DNA from: Mesostigma viride | Taxonomy: Eukaryota > Streptophyta > Mesostigmatophyceae > Mesostigmatales > Mesostigmataceae | NCBI GenBank assembly: GCA_009746045.1 | Contig: RPFO01000418.1 | Span: 1,367,582-1,431,581, forward strand | Direction of reading: 5' to 3' | DNA length: 64,000 nucleotides | Part shown: piece after piece, positions 10,661 to 57,863 of the stretch | How the letters are laid out: every line of letters begins with the position of its first letter | Position numbering within the stretch: the stretch's first letter is position 1 | Made by a program: the position numbers and the translations under genes | The notes under the pieces: model-generated | What the model was told of the DNA's origin: nothing | Databases searched by the model: none | The model's input: the letters and a program-made list of their open reading frames with translations, nothing else

Positions 10661-11612
10661 AATGTGTAGCCTTGTTCATTGAAATTATGGCTGGCTTACG
10701 CAAAGAGCGACTGTAAGATGACCTATACAGTGGGGCCGGAAACAGCTTGCTTGATCAGGGCGTGTTTTTCGAGCTTCACTGGCCGGGAGTGTCTAGTGGT
10801 GAGAACCATTGCTGCGATCGCTTTCCCACCATTTACGAGGAAATACCCGCAAATGAAAAACCACTGAAACGGTCTAGCTAGTCAGTCATTACATTAGCCA
10901 CATGCCATCATGCATGTTTCCAAACGTCCAGGAACTGCACACGGTGCAAATGCCATTTGCAGTGCAAAAATCCAGAGGACACGACCTCATTGCTTCATAT
11001 TTGTATGCAGAAGACTAAAAAAGTAACATGCATTAATGGCCCGCATGCATAAAGGGCCTGAATTCTGATGCGGGCCCAACGGCAGCACCGCCAAAGCAGA
11101 TAAGGGCCCGCAGTCTGATGCGGGCCCCACGGCACCACCGCCATAGCAGAGCTCGAAGGTCGTGGTGCGCGTGAAACGTACGTATGCCCTTTGTCGGTAG
11201 GTGCCGTTGGGGTCAAATTGGGTGCCGCCAAAATCGGGCCGACGCGTCAATAGACTGAGGCCGTCGATGAGAGCCATCATGCGGCTTGGGGAACTTCAGC
11301 TAAGTTAACTTAACGCAAACCACTGGTCGCCCGCGTCGGGAACCGGCCCAACGGCTCTCCCGCAACAGAAAATTACGCGGCATACTGCATAAGTCGTCGG
11401 ATTGTTACATTTCGACGGTCAAGATTTCATGATGAGGTTTGCGTTCAATTTGCCGCAGTTTGCCGCCCAGAGAAAGTAGTTGTTGGACTCGTTGCCCACG
11501 ATGAAACACAATCAAGCAAGCCGTTTCCGGCCCCACCGTGTAGGTCATGTAGTCGCTCTTCACGTCAGCCAGCCGTAATTTCAATGCACAAGGCTACACA
11601 TTTCCATCTCCA
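10660..11612. repeat. imperfect inverted duplication with a shared coding-like peptide
   Basis: About 115 bases at 10,660-10,775 recur in reverse complement at about 11,500-11,612. Both copies, read in their own sense direction, encode MTYTVGPETACLI in frame, preceded by K-L-(R/W)-L-A and K-S-D. The minus-strand copy stays open to about 11,414 and ends at a stop. Conservation of the peptide despite base changes suggests it was once coding, possibly transposon cargo. I do not recognise the family. Confidence 0.45.
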
Positions 11613-12044
11613 TTCATATTCATAATCCTGCACGACTCGAAAACGCGGACAAGATAACGGCAGGCTCGAGCTACCATGGTCCGGATTCTCCCGATTTCTG
11701 GCCTGCGCTGGTTGTCTCCTTGATATTGGCAACTCTCTCCGGTAAGAGATTTTCCGCAGTTTGGCTGTTTCGAAACGTTAATTAAGTGAGATGCCTTCGG
11801 ATCAGGAGACTCACACAGCCGCGAAATCATGCCAAAGGTCATATGTTCGATCCCTTGCTGGTAGCTTCTGAGCTTTCTTATTTTCTGTGTTCCGCGGAAT
11901 CTCAGATTTGGGCCGCTAGCGTTTTCACGTTTGTTGCTTTCTGATCCGACGACAACGTTGTGCCTTGCTCGTGTGACATCTGGCGCATGGTGTGATTCAT
12001 GTGTATGGTGCTGCCTTGCCACATGGGGCTGCTTTGCCATAAGA

Positions 12045-12405
12045 GTGAGTGTTGGGTTCTACACATTTGCTGCATGGACCGTTAGGTGCTGGTGAGCTCT
12101 TCCTTGTAGAATGGTGATGTCTATGTCAAGGATCTGATGTCTTTTTTGTCTCTTGCACTGCTTTCATTTTAGGGGGAATTATAGGTGTCATTATTTTGGC
12201 ATTTGAAGGTATAGATGTTTATCTGCAAGGGCCTGTTTTTTTTCCCCCGGCCTCTTGCATGCATGGATGTGTAGAATTGTATGTTGATGGAATTATGATT
12301 TGCCATACACATTTGCTGCATGGATTTTTAGGTGGTGCTGAGCTCAAGATCCTTGTAGAACGCTTACATCTATGTCAAGGATCTGATTTCTTTTCCTCTT
12401 GCGTA
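12045..12405. repeat. 110-bp direct duplication
   Basis: Blocks at about 12,050-12,150 and 12,303-12,405 share ACACATTTGCTGCATGGA, GGTGCTG, GAGCTC and TATGTCAAGGATCTGAT in the same order. Non-coding, inside the CACTA element. Confidence 0.6.
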
Positions 12406-12536
12406 TATTGTGTCGGTTTGCTTTATTTCTTGCAGGGACCACGAGAGTAAAATGCAAGCGGTTCCACTTTCAAGTCAGCATGTGACGCCCTGTCGACCGG
12501 CCCGCTTTGTTAGCTAGCTACCATATAGTATTTGAT

Positions 12537-12692
12537 GATAGGCATTGAATGCGAAAGATGTCATAACGCCATAACAGACTGTGTTGAACAGGCATTGAAT
12601 GCCGAAGATGTCATAACGCCATAACAGACTGTGTTGAAAAGGCATATTTGAATGCCGAAGATGTACATAACGCCATAACAGTGTTGAATAGT
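12537..12692. repeat. three tandem copies of a roughly 51-bp unit
   Basis: Each unit contains AGGCAT, GAATGC, GAAGATGT and CATAACGCCATAACAG, then TGTTGAA. The third copy has a few inserted bases. It lies just inside the right subterminal zone of the CACTA element. Confidence 0.7.
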
Positions 12693-12850
12693 TGAATCAA
12701 CGGGTTCTTGCAGCTGTAAACATTAAAATTATTCAAACATTTAATGAAAAAATCATTATTGTTCGTGCTGTTTTGAACAGCGGTTGTTACTGGCACTGCA
12801 TGCATGTGTCTGCTGCCAGCATATTGCATTATGGGTGTGTTTTTCAGCGC

Positions 12851-13175
12851 TGTGTTTTCTCACTTTTCTCACTTTTCTCACGTCCTGTTTTTCTCACTTT
12901 TCTCACGTCCTGATTTTCTCACTTTTCTCACGTTTCACACCTCCCGTTTTTCTCACTTATCTCATGTCCTGTTTTTTGAGATTTTTCTCACGTTTTTCCC
13001 CTTTTTTCACCTTTTTGGGGCAATCTCACCCGGGTGAGAAACGTGTTTTCTCACCCATTCTCACCCCATTCTCACCCTTTTTTCTCACCTTTCTCACCCA
13101 TTCTCACCCATTTCTCACCCTTTTTCTCACCTTTCTCACCCTTTTTCTCACAATTTCTCACCCATTCTCAAAGCC
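12851..13175. repeat. CACTA right subterminal repeat zone
   Basis: Dense TTTTCTCAC repeats, the reverse complement of the motif in the left zone, running up to the terminal inverted repeat. ORFs in this stretch (Phe/Ser/His-rich) are products of the repeat and not genes. Confidence 0.75.
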
Positions 13176-13187
13176 GAGTTCCTAGTG

Positions 13188-13620
13188 TACAATATCCGCA
13201 CCCTGCCCGGGGGGGATGCCGCCCGCTTGTCGATTACTGCCGCCTACTTATATGGCGTCGATGTGCTCGGGGTTCAAGAGCACCGGCGCTCCTCTGAGGG
13301 CCCGGTTCAGCGTGTCACTGGTTGCACTACAATGGCAACTGCTGTGCGGCCCGGCGCATGCGCCGGGTCAAGGGTGGGTGGGTTTGTTGTGCTCCCCCAC
13401 CGTTGCCGCCCAACTCGTGGACCACGAACTTTGCTCTAATCAGATCCTTGAGCGCACTTTCCGCTCCCTTACAGCACAGACCCGAGGTCATTATGCTCGC
13501 GGTCATTGTCGGCTATGCCCCACATGCTGGGCACCCTGCTGAAGACCGTGAAGCGTTTCATTTCAACCAGTTGCTCGACCTTAAGCGACACGGGCCCGGC
13601 GGCCCGTTGCTAGCATGCAG
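13188..13620 (+). pseudogene. LINE ORF2 endonuclease, continued after the CACTA insertion (frameshifted)
   Basis: Reads NIRTLPGGDAARL, then VDVLGVQEHR, which carries the catalytic Gln-Glu of an APE-type endonuclease. In another frame it reads VIVGYAPHAG and EDREAF, matching the later YAP motif and helix of LINE endonucleases. At least two frame changes occur between these motifs (near 13,340 and 13,480). The endonuclease fades after about 13,600, before the 393-bp repeats begin. RT of this copy is not present here; the RT fragment at 15.4 kb has its own target duplications. Confidence 0.7.
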
Positions 13621-13838
13621 GGTAGAAGTCCGCAGGTGGAGGTACGTTATTGCTCCTGAGGATAGCCACTACACTACGGTTGTCTGCCATTACAGCAGAG
13701 GATCGACAGCTCAGATGAGGATTATATCCCCCTCTAGTGACTACATGATTAGTTGGGGCATGATGCAGACGATATTTGTAACTTTGATGTAATTTTTTTC
13801 TAATGAGATTAGCATAGTACTCCATGGCATGCCCATGC

Positions 13839-14545
13839 GCATGACTGAACAAGTCTCGCGTGCAGACACGTGTGTAGTACTCCTACACACAGATCTCGAG
13901 TGATTTATCTAGTACCAAATCCGAAAGGCTTGCATCACTCCCCGGACAGGAGAACTTTTGCGGATGACTGTAGGTGTAAGTTGGCGATGCCATGGTAACC
14001 GGAGACGTCCGTCCTATAGTCAGCAAAATTGGTGCGAGAGGTCCCCAGTTCGATTCCGGTCGGATTCATTTGCAGATCGCGTTTTCCGCGTTTTCCGCGG
14101 CCCGGCACTGAACGCAAAGGTTTTCACCTTTGCGGAGTGTCTGATCAGAATATACGCTTGGCTGATTTCGATAGTACCGGCTACGCCCCCTTCTAAAGAA
14201 GGATTCAGCCGTGTTCAGCCCGTCTCACGGTGCGAGACTGAACAAGTCTCGCGTGCAGACACGTGTGTAGTACTCCTACACACAGATCTCGAGTGATTTA
14301 TCTAGTACCAAATCCGAAAGGCTTGCATCACTCCCCGGACAGGAGAACTTTTGCGGATGACTGTAGGTGTAAGTTGGCGATGCCATGGTAACCGGAGACG
14401 TCCGTCCTATAGTCAGCAAAATTGGTGCGAGAGGTCCCCAGTTCGATTCCGGTCGGATTCATTTGCAGATCGCGTTTTCCGCGTTTTCCGCGGCCCGGCA
14501 CTGAACGCAAAGGTTTTCACCTTTGCGGAGTGTCTGATCAGAAAA
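13839..14545 (+). repeat. two tandem 393-bp tRNA-like repeats (left, direct orientation)
   Basis: Copies start at about 13,839 and 14,232, with period 393. Each contains a tRNA-like core (about 14,005-14,070 and 14,398-14,463): a TCCGTC start, TATAGTC, TTGGT, then CGAGAGG, the B-box GTTCGATTCC and TCGGATT. The anticodon arm appears deleted. It looks closest to a tRNA-Glu relic by eye. Several hairpins follow, such as GCAAAGG...CCTTTGC and GTGTGTAG...CCTACACAC. The second copy ends after CTGATCAGA. Matching copies lie inverted at 18.7-19.3 kb. A tRNA-derived SINE or the ends of a composite element are both possible. Confidence 0.65.
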
Positions 14546-15416
14546 TGACTGATGACACGCAAGTACTTATCAAGAAGACAAGCAGCTAGACTTAATATGG
14601 CTAGATACTAATCGATCAGAAGATACTAAGTGAGAAAACTATTCCTGGACGCATGGCGGTCCAATGTCGTGTGAGGGCCAGAGTAGTTGTCTGAGAGGAA
14701 AGGCCGAAAGGCGCGGACATCTACCCCATCCCGGCCCATTTCCATCCCACTGAGGACTTCAGTTCACGTGACGCAGTCTATGCGTAAATTTATTAATTAA
14801 TTTAATTATTAATTAAGCGACCCTAACCCTAAACAGCTAGGCGCAGCGGTTCTGCCTACGAATGTGAGACAGTGAAGGCAAGTCAGCGTACAAATCCTCA
14901 TCGCTAATATGTGAGCTGTAGGGAGTGTTGAGCGCTCTGGGTAGCATCTTAGTGCATGATGGCTCCGTCGAGCCGAGCCTCCATCTCCTACACCAGTGCC
15001 CATGCCTCTGCGCCGTAGGTCAGGAATGATGACCTAGAGCAGATCGCATTTTGGCCAAGTCGGGGCAGGGCAGGGCTGCTCGTTCAGGGGCGGCACTCGT
15101 GGAGTTTTCCTACCACCAGGCCGAGATATGCCAACGAAACATGTTCAAAAAATCGGTTTTCTCTGAATATAGTTTGCATGCGGGAAAGATAGGGCCGCTA
15201 TGCCTTGGTCTGCATGTGGAAGGCTGTCTGCGACATTAATTAATTAATTAATTAGAAACATAACTCCGTTGGGAGTACATGTAGCACATATCCCTGAGAT
15301 CGAGGGGCATATGGCTTTTAATACATTCTGGGCTACTTCCTGCAAGGGTGGGAATGTAAGCGACCCTTAATTGCTCTAGGTGGACCAGGGCACCTGCACC
15401 CTCATAATCTTCACAC
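14546..15416. other. no gene seen
   Basis: Contains TTAATTAA-rich stretches and two CCCTAAA-type units at about 14,820, too few to be telomeric. There is no coding sequence I would defend. Confidence 0.5.
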
Positions 15417-15432
15417 TATGCCCAGCTAAGGG

Positions 15433-16657
15433 TGTGTGGCAGGGCCGCAGGGCTGCGTGCTGTCGCCCTACCTGTTCATTATTGTTGTCGAATACGTAAT
15501 GATTCAGGCGCGCAAGCGATTTGCCCGCATCGTGGGCAGGGAACCAGGAGTGCAGGTTGCTAACAAATTCTGGCATGGCGGTGCGGACACGGAGATTCGG
15601 CTGGCAGACATCATCTACGCAGACGACACCACCCTCTTCGAGGACACTGAGCACGTGCAGACATGGCTTGACTGCCTGGCTCTCGAGGCCCGTGCAGTGG
15701 GGCTTGAGGTCCGGTCAGCAATAAGACAGAGGCCCTGGCGGTTGGGCTCACCAACTCACCGCCGCCCCTCTATCTCCTAGACGGCTCTCGAGTCCAGTAT
15801 CGGGACCGCGTTAAGCTGCTAGGCAGCCTGCTCCCCAGCTGCGAGGTCGATGTGGTGGACCATCGCATCTCCCTCGCCTGGCACGCTTTACGCCAGTACC
15901 GGGCCCTGTGGCGCAAGCCCCTGGGCAAGATCGAGAAACAGGACCTGTTCAAGGTCCTCGTCCTTCCTGTTCTCACGTATGGGGCCGAGACGTGGACCCG
16001 GCTCACCGCCGACCTGGCCCGCAAGCTGGACGGCGCGGTCACCAGCATGCTGCGTTCCATTTTCAGAGTAGGATATGCTGCTCATGTCCGCAATGAGGAC
16101 CTGTACCAGGGCATGCCCTATATCACCAGCACCATTAAGCAACGGCGCCTGCAGCTAGCTAGTAGGGCACTTAGCTCGCACCAACCAGGTAGACACCTCA
16201 CGTGGCCCCCCCGCAGGACTGCGACCAGCCCAGCCTGGCCGGCACCTCCTGACGTGGGCTGGGCCCAGTGATGTTAGACGCCGCAAGGCCCGCACCTTCA
16301 AAGAACAGCTAGTAGAGGACATGGGGGGCCTAGGCCTCTCCGTGATTTGGAAGAAGATGATGGACAAGGCCAAGTGGGCCCAGGTCATAGAGGACCACGA
16401 GCCCCCCCCAGTGGGGAAGCGCCCGCGTGTGCAATCCCGTGGGAGGCACGCCAGATAGCTCCCCTAGGGCAGCGTGCGGCTGCCTAGATAGATGTTGTAG
16501 TCAGAATGCTGTTAGATAGATGTAGTATATGTAGCCGATGTAGATAGATTAGACCGGTAGGACTGTTTGCACCCATCCATCCATCCATCCATCGGGGTTA
16601 ATGCTCCGTGACTCCCCAACGGGAGCACGAGTCTAATTAATTAATTAATTAATTAAT
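15433..16657 (+). mobile_element. 5'-truncated LINE insertion with 16-bp target-site duplications
   Basis: TATGCCCAGCTAAGGG occurs at 15,417-15,432 and again at 16,658-16,673, exactly bracketing an RT fragment whose 5' end starts inside the palm domain. The 3' end carries a CATC tetranucleotide run, a small hairpin (CCGTGACTCCCCAACGG) and a (TTAA)n tail at about 16,635-16,657. Direct repeats plus 5' truncation plus a simple-repeat tail are the hallmarks of target-primed reverse transcription. The tetranucleotide tail is more like RTE-type LINEs than poly(A)-tailed L1. Confidence 0.85.
15436..16458 (+). pseudogene. LINE reverse transcriptase fragment (palm to C-terminus)
   Basis: Reads AGPQGCVLSPYLF (the QGC..SP..F motif), then LADIIYADDTTLF with the catalytic YADD. 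A frameshift near 15,715 moves the register. The second frame continues with KLLGSLL, DHRISLAWHALRQYRALW, and KVLVLPVLTYGAETWT, the thumb and connection region usual in LINE RTs. A second frame change near 16,200 leads to a basic C-terminus (KARTFKEQLVEDMGGLGLS...) ending in a stop near 16,458. Two frameshifts make it non-functional. Confidence 0.85.
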
Positions 16658-16917
16658 TATGCCCAGCTAAGGGGGAGTATGTCATGTGGGGGAAGATCAT
16701 CATGGCTATACAAGAGCTAGGACATGGCTTCTCGACAGAGAGCATCTCTCTGCATGGCATAGCATGGCTAAATTGCAACATCCATGGGGGTCCCATTATA
16801 GGCATGGCTTGGCTAGATTCTGAAGGCAACATCCATGGGGGCCATTATGGGCGCACATGCGCGTGGGCCACATGCTAGGCTAAGCCTTAATAATCTACAC
16901 TACTGGTACATATAATC

Positions 16918-18268
16918 CTAGTCTGAGGTGGCAGGAGGGGGCTGCCAGGGCTTGTGGTCAACGTGGATGACCGCCCCCCTCCAGTATACCGGCTTCCCCC
17001 GTGCGCTCTGCATGCCGGAGCTGGAGGTAGGTCGGCCATAGCTCGCGTCGCCGCTGTTGCTGGGCCATGCAGGGTCAAGTCGTCGTCCAGCGTGAAGCGA
17101 GTCTCGGAGAGCTTCTTGCGGCATTTAACTGATTCAACGACAGCTTGTCCGCCATGTACTTAAAGGTGAGGAGCACGGGTGCCGGGCCAGCCTTCCCCCG
17201 CGCGCGGGGGAGGCGGACAGCCGACATGTCCAGCTCACCAGTGAGTTGCATGGGGGCAAAAATGTCGCGCTTAAATGCCTCAAGAAGACTCGTGGAGGTC
17301 TCACCTGCCGGCTGATCGAAGTGCTTGACGATGACATTGTGGCTGCGCCGGGCGATGTCGGCTTCCTCGCGAAGGTCGAGGGCTTGTTGCTTGAGTTGTG
17401 CCGAGATGGTGGAGGTGGTGGAGGTGGTGTGCTGCTTAAGCAAGTCCGCCCAGGTGGAGGGAGCATCGCCGGCCGGGCCAGCAGGCGCCGGCTGGGCGGC
17501 GATGTCCTTCACCGCCTGGGCGGTGAGGCCGGCGGTGTCATGCAAGCTCTCAAGGGCGGTGGCGGTGGCTTGAAGGCGTTGGTCGAGGTCGAGGAGCTGG
17601 GCTTTGATGTCGGCAGTGGAGGCGGAAATGGCAGTGGAGGTGGCGGTGAGGTGAGGAAGTTCAGCAGCCAGCGGGCCACCCATTGCTGCGACGTCAGCAG
17701 CAAGGGGGGTCACGTGCTGCTGAAAGGCTTCCGTGAGGATGGAACGGAGGGTGGAGGCGGAGATGGATGGAGCCCAGATCTCGCCGTCAGAGCGCTGGAG
17801 AAGGGAGTTGAGGATGGAGTGCTGGAGCTGGGGGCGGGGGCAGCCAAGCAGGGCACCGCGGGCTTGCCAGCGGCTGCCGTTGCTGCTGAGGAGGCGATCT
17901 TGGTCGTAGAGATGGAGGCACAGGTCGTAAAGCGAGGCGTAGTCCCCGTAGAAGATGCAGTGCATAGCATCGGACGGAGACATGTTGGTCCAGTCGTGAT
18001 CATCGACCTGGAAAGGTTGGGGCCGAAAGCGCGGTTCCGAGGGGCGGGACCATCCTGTTTTGTCGGCTGAGCGGGTGCGTTTCGGGTCAGGCGATGCCGA
18101 TGGCGAGGCATTAAGCGGCCCGGGAGGTTGCTGGGCGACCACCAGTGCACGACTAGTGTCACCGCTGCCTGCCGGACCTGAGAGCGAAGCTGCAGCCTGA
18201 GCGGCAGAATGTTCATGGCCGAGCGCATCCGCCAAACTGCGTTGCGTCAAAGGACGTTTGCTCATCAT
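16918..18268 (-). pseudogene. LINE ORF1 protein (L1 type), nearly full length, one frameshift
   Basis: ATG at 18,268 opens a 397-codon frame. Residues 1-90 are a disordered, basic, Ser/Pro-rich N-terminus. About 90-180 contain a helical block (DAMHCIFYGDYASLYDLCL). About 200-320 form a coiled coil of Leu/Ala heptads. About 320-380 match an L1 ORF1 RNA-binding (RRM-like) domain: NVIVKHF, AFKRDIFAPM, then VLLTFKYMADKL. The frame ends early at about 17,075, while another frame carries the C-terminal domain DDDLTPAQQRRRELW to WRGAVIHVD, ending at 16,918. One small indel near 17,090 therefore breaks it. No ORF2 follows on this strand; the next LINE piece lies in the opposite orientation. Confidence 0.75.
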
Positions 18269-18742
18269 ATATTGCGTTTTAGATTTGGAAAATTATATCA
18301 GCATGTGCGTCTTAGAAAGACGAAGCGATAGTGATATTCACGGCTAAATTCGGTGCTCAAGCGTGAAAGTTATGAGCTCCGCCGTCAGCCATGGCTACCT
18401 CGTGGCTCGTGGCTCGTGGCTCGTGAGACATGAACCATCCACAGCTGCGACATGGGCTGACTAATTCGATCTGTACAAAGGGTTTCATGTTCGCCTGAAT
18501 TTTCCTTGGATGACCCGGTCGTTTATAAGGGTCGGTGGCTATTAATTAGAGGTCCGAGAAAATTAATTGTAGGTTTTGCAAAGATTCGTATTTGGTTGCA
18601 CTAGCATGAGGTTAGCTGGGGATCTGTAGGGTCGGCTGGTTGCTTAACGAATCTTTGACTGATTTGGGTTCTTTAGTGAGTCGTGATTAATTAAGTACTG
18701 TATAGTGGATTCGGACCGGCCCAAGGGGTCGATGGGCGAGTT
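18269..18742. other. non-coding, upstream of the LINE ORF1
   Basis: A/T-rich sequence with a short GTGGCTC triple repeat near 18,403. It may include the LINE 5' leader. No gene seen. Confidence 0.4.
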
Positions 18743-19277
18743 TTATATTCTGATCAGGCACTCCGCAAAGGTGAAAACCTTTGCGTTCAGTGCCAGGCCG
18801 CGGAAAACGCGGAAAACGCGATCTGCAAATGAATCCGACCGGAATCGAACTGGGGACCTCTCGCACCAATTTTGCTGACTATAGGACGGACGTCTCCGGT
18901 TACCATGGCATCGCCAACTTACACCTACAGTCATCCGCAAAAGTTCTCCTGTCCGGGGAGTGATGCAAGCCTTTCGGATTTGGTACTAGATAAATCACTA
19001 GAGATCTGTGTGCAGTAGGAGTACTACACACGTGTCTGCACGCGAGACTTGTTCAGTCTCGCACCGTGAGACGGGCTGAACACGGCTGAATCCTTCTTTT
19101 TAGTAGAAGGGGGCGTAGCCGGTACTCTCGAAATCAGCCAAGCGTATATTCTGATCAGGCACTCCGCAAAGGTGAAAACCTTTGCGTTCAGTGCCAGGCC
19201 GCGGAAAACGCGGAAAACGCGATCTGCAAATGAATCCGACCGGAATCGAACTGGGGACCTCTCGCACCAATTTTGTA
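18743..19277 (-). repeat. 393-bp tRNA-like repeats (right, inverted orientation): one full copy and one truncated
   Basis: Reverse-complement copies of the units at 13.8-14.5 kb. A full copy runs from about 18,748 to 19,147. A second begins at 19,148 and stops at about 19,277 within the tRNA-like core. The inner edges of the left and right sets both lie at the CTGATCAGA end of the unit. The two sets therefore form a large inverted repeat around 4.2 kb of LINE-derived sequence. Confidence 0.7.
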
Positions 19278-19776
19278 GTTGAGTTTTATATGTTTGTCAG
19301 TCTCGGGAACCTTGTACAACTACCTGTACGGTTAACCCACTAGCCTGGGGGTGCGTGGCCACGTTGTTTGTAGTGGCGTTTTCAGACTGTTCAGGCCGGC
19401 GTGTGACGCATGCCGGTGTTACTTAATCTAGGACGATGTCAGCTTGTGTGTCGGCGGACCATGCCTTAAGCAAGCTAGGCAGGCAGTGATCCGCAATTGT
19501 TTCTTTCCCCTCCCTCCCACCCTGGAGGCTTCTTGCTTCCGCGGATTGAGAAACCACTGTTAACTGCTGCATTTGTGGCAGGGCTCCACTTACTGTATTC
19601 AATCAAATGCTGGTCTTCTTGGGAGCTTAGTGATCTTAATATGCTCTGTGTACCAGCCTGATGCAAAAACTACACGTAACCTTACCCAAGCATTTATCAT
19701 GATAATAGCAACAATAAATTAGAACCACCCCCCATGTAGTGCACTCTTAGGTAGCCGTCAATCGTTCAAAGGTATG
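19278..19776. other. no gene seen
   Basis: Non-coding sequence between the 393-bp repeats and a small retro-insert. No repeat or RNA recognised. Confidence 0.4.
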
Positions 19777-20011
19777 TGATACAGCATGCCGTGTCGAAGC
19801 TTTATTGCACTGCACAGTAGTTGCTATACTCTCCCAGAGAGCAGTTTAATTGAACATGTGGCCTGCCTTTCAAGGCAATGAGAGAAGGGGGGGGTCCCGT
19901 GGCCCCTTCTTACTGTGCATCAAACAGGGATCAAAGGTACTGACTCAAAGGTGGTACCCCGTGACTCTCCCACGGAGGCGCGTGAATGAATGCATGAATG
20001 ATACAGCATGC
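19777..20011 (+). mobile_element. 209-bp 5'-truncated retro-insert with 13-bp target duplications
   Basis: TGATACAGCATGC occurs at 19,777-19,789 and 19,999-20,011. The DNA between them ends with GGTACCCCGTGACTCTCCC, ACGG, GGCGCGTG and a short (GAAT)n tail. The same hairpin-plus-tail arrangement ends the LINE at 16.6 kb and also precedes the tetranucleotide tract at 47.4 kb. It therefore looks like the last 200 bases of a related LINE. It sits about 34 bases beyond the stop codon of the large minus-strand gene, probably in its 3' UTR. Confidence 0.75.
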
Positions 20012-20044
20012 GGAGATGCATGGTATCAATCAGAACCATCCATC

Positions 20045-57863
<37,819 letters not shown>

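Larger units (their letters stand above)
8778..13187 (-). mobile_element. CACTA (EnSpm/CMC) DNA transposon, probably non-autonomous
   Basis: The element begins CACTAGGAACTC (8778-8789) and ends with the exact reverse complement (13,176-13,187). It is flanked by TA (8776-8777 and 13,188-13,189), a 2-bp target duplication. Removing it restores an uninterrupted endonuclease codon series in the host LINE. Inside both ends are about 330-bp zones packed with TTCTCAC / GTGAGAA repeats, the subterminal array typical of CACTA elements. An ORF on the minus strand resembles DUF4216, a domain found with CACTA transposases. No Transposase_21 catalytic domain was recognised, so it likely depended on another element. 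The interior also carries duplicated unknown segments. The superfamily call rests on termini plus this domain. Confidence 0.8.

Noticed and set aside
14005-14070. Functional tRNA gene in the 393-bp repeat
   Set aside because: The B-box and acceptor-like ends are present, but the anticodon arm is missing and stems are imperfect, so it is at most a tRNA relic.
14815-14835. Telomeric repeat (CCCTAAA)
   Set aside because: Only about two units, inside transposon-rich sequence; no array.
17246-18070. 274-codon plus-strand Gly/Val-rich ORF
   Set aside because: Antisense shadow of the GC-rich minus-strand LINE ORF1, which has a recognisable coiled coil and RNA-binding domain.
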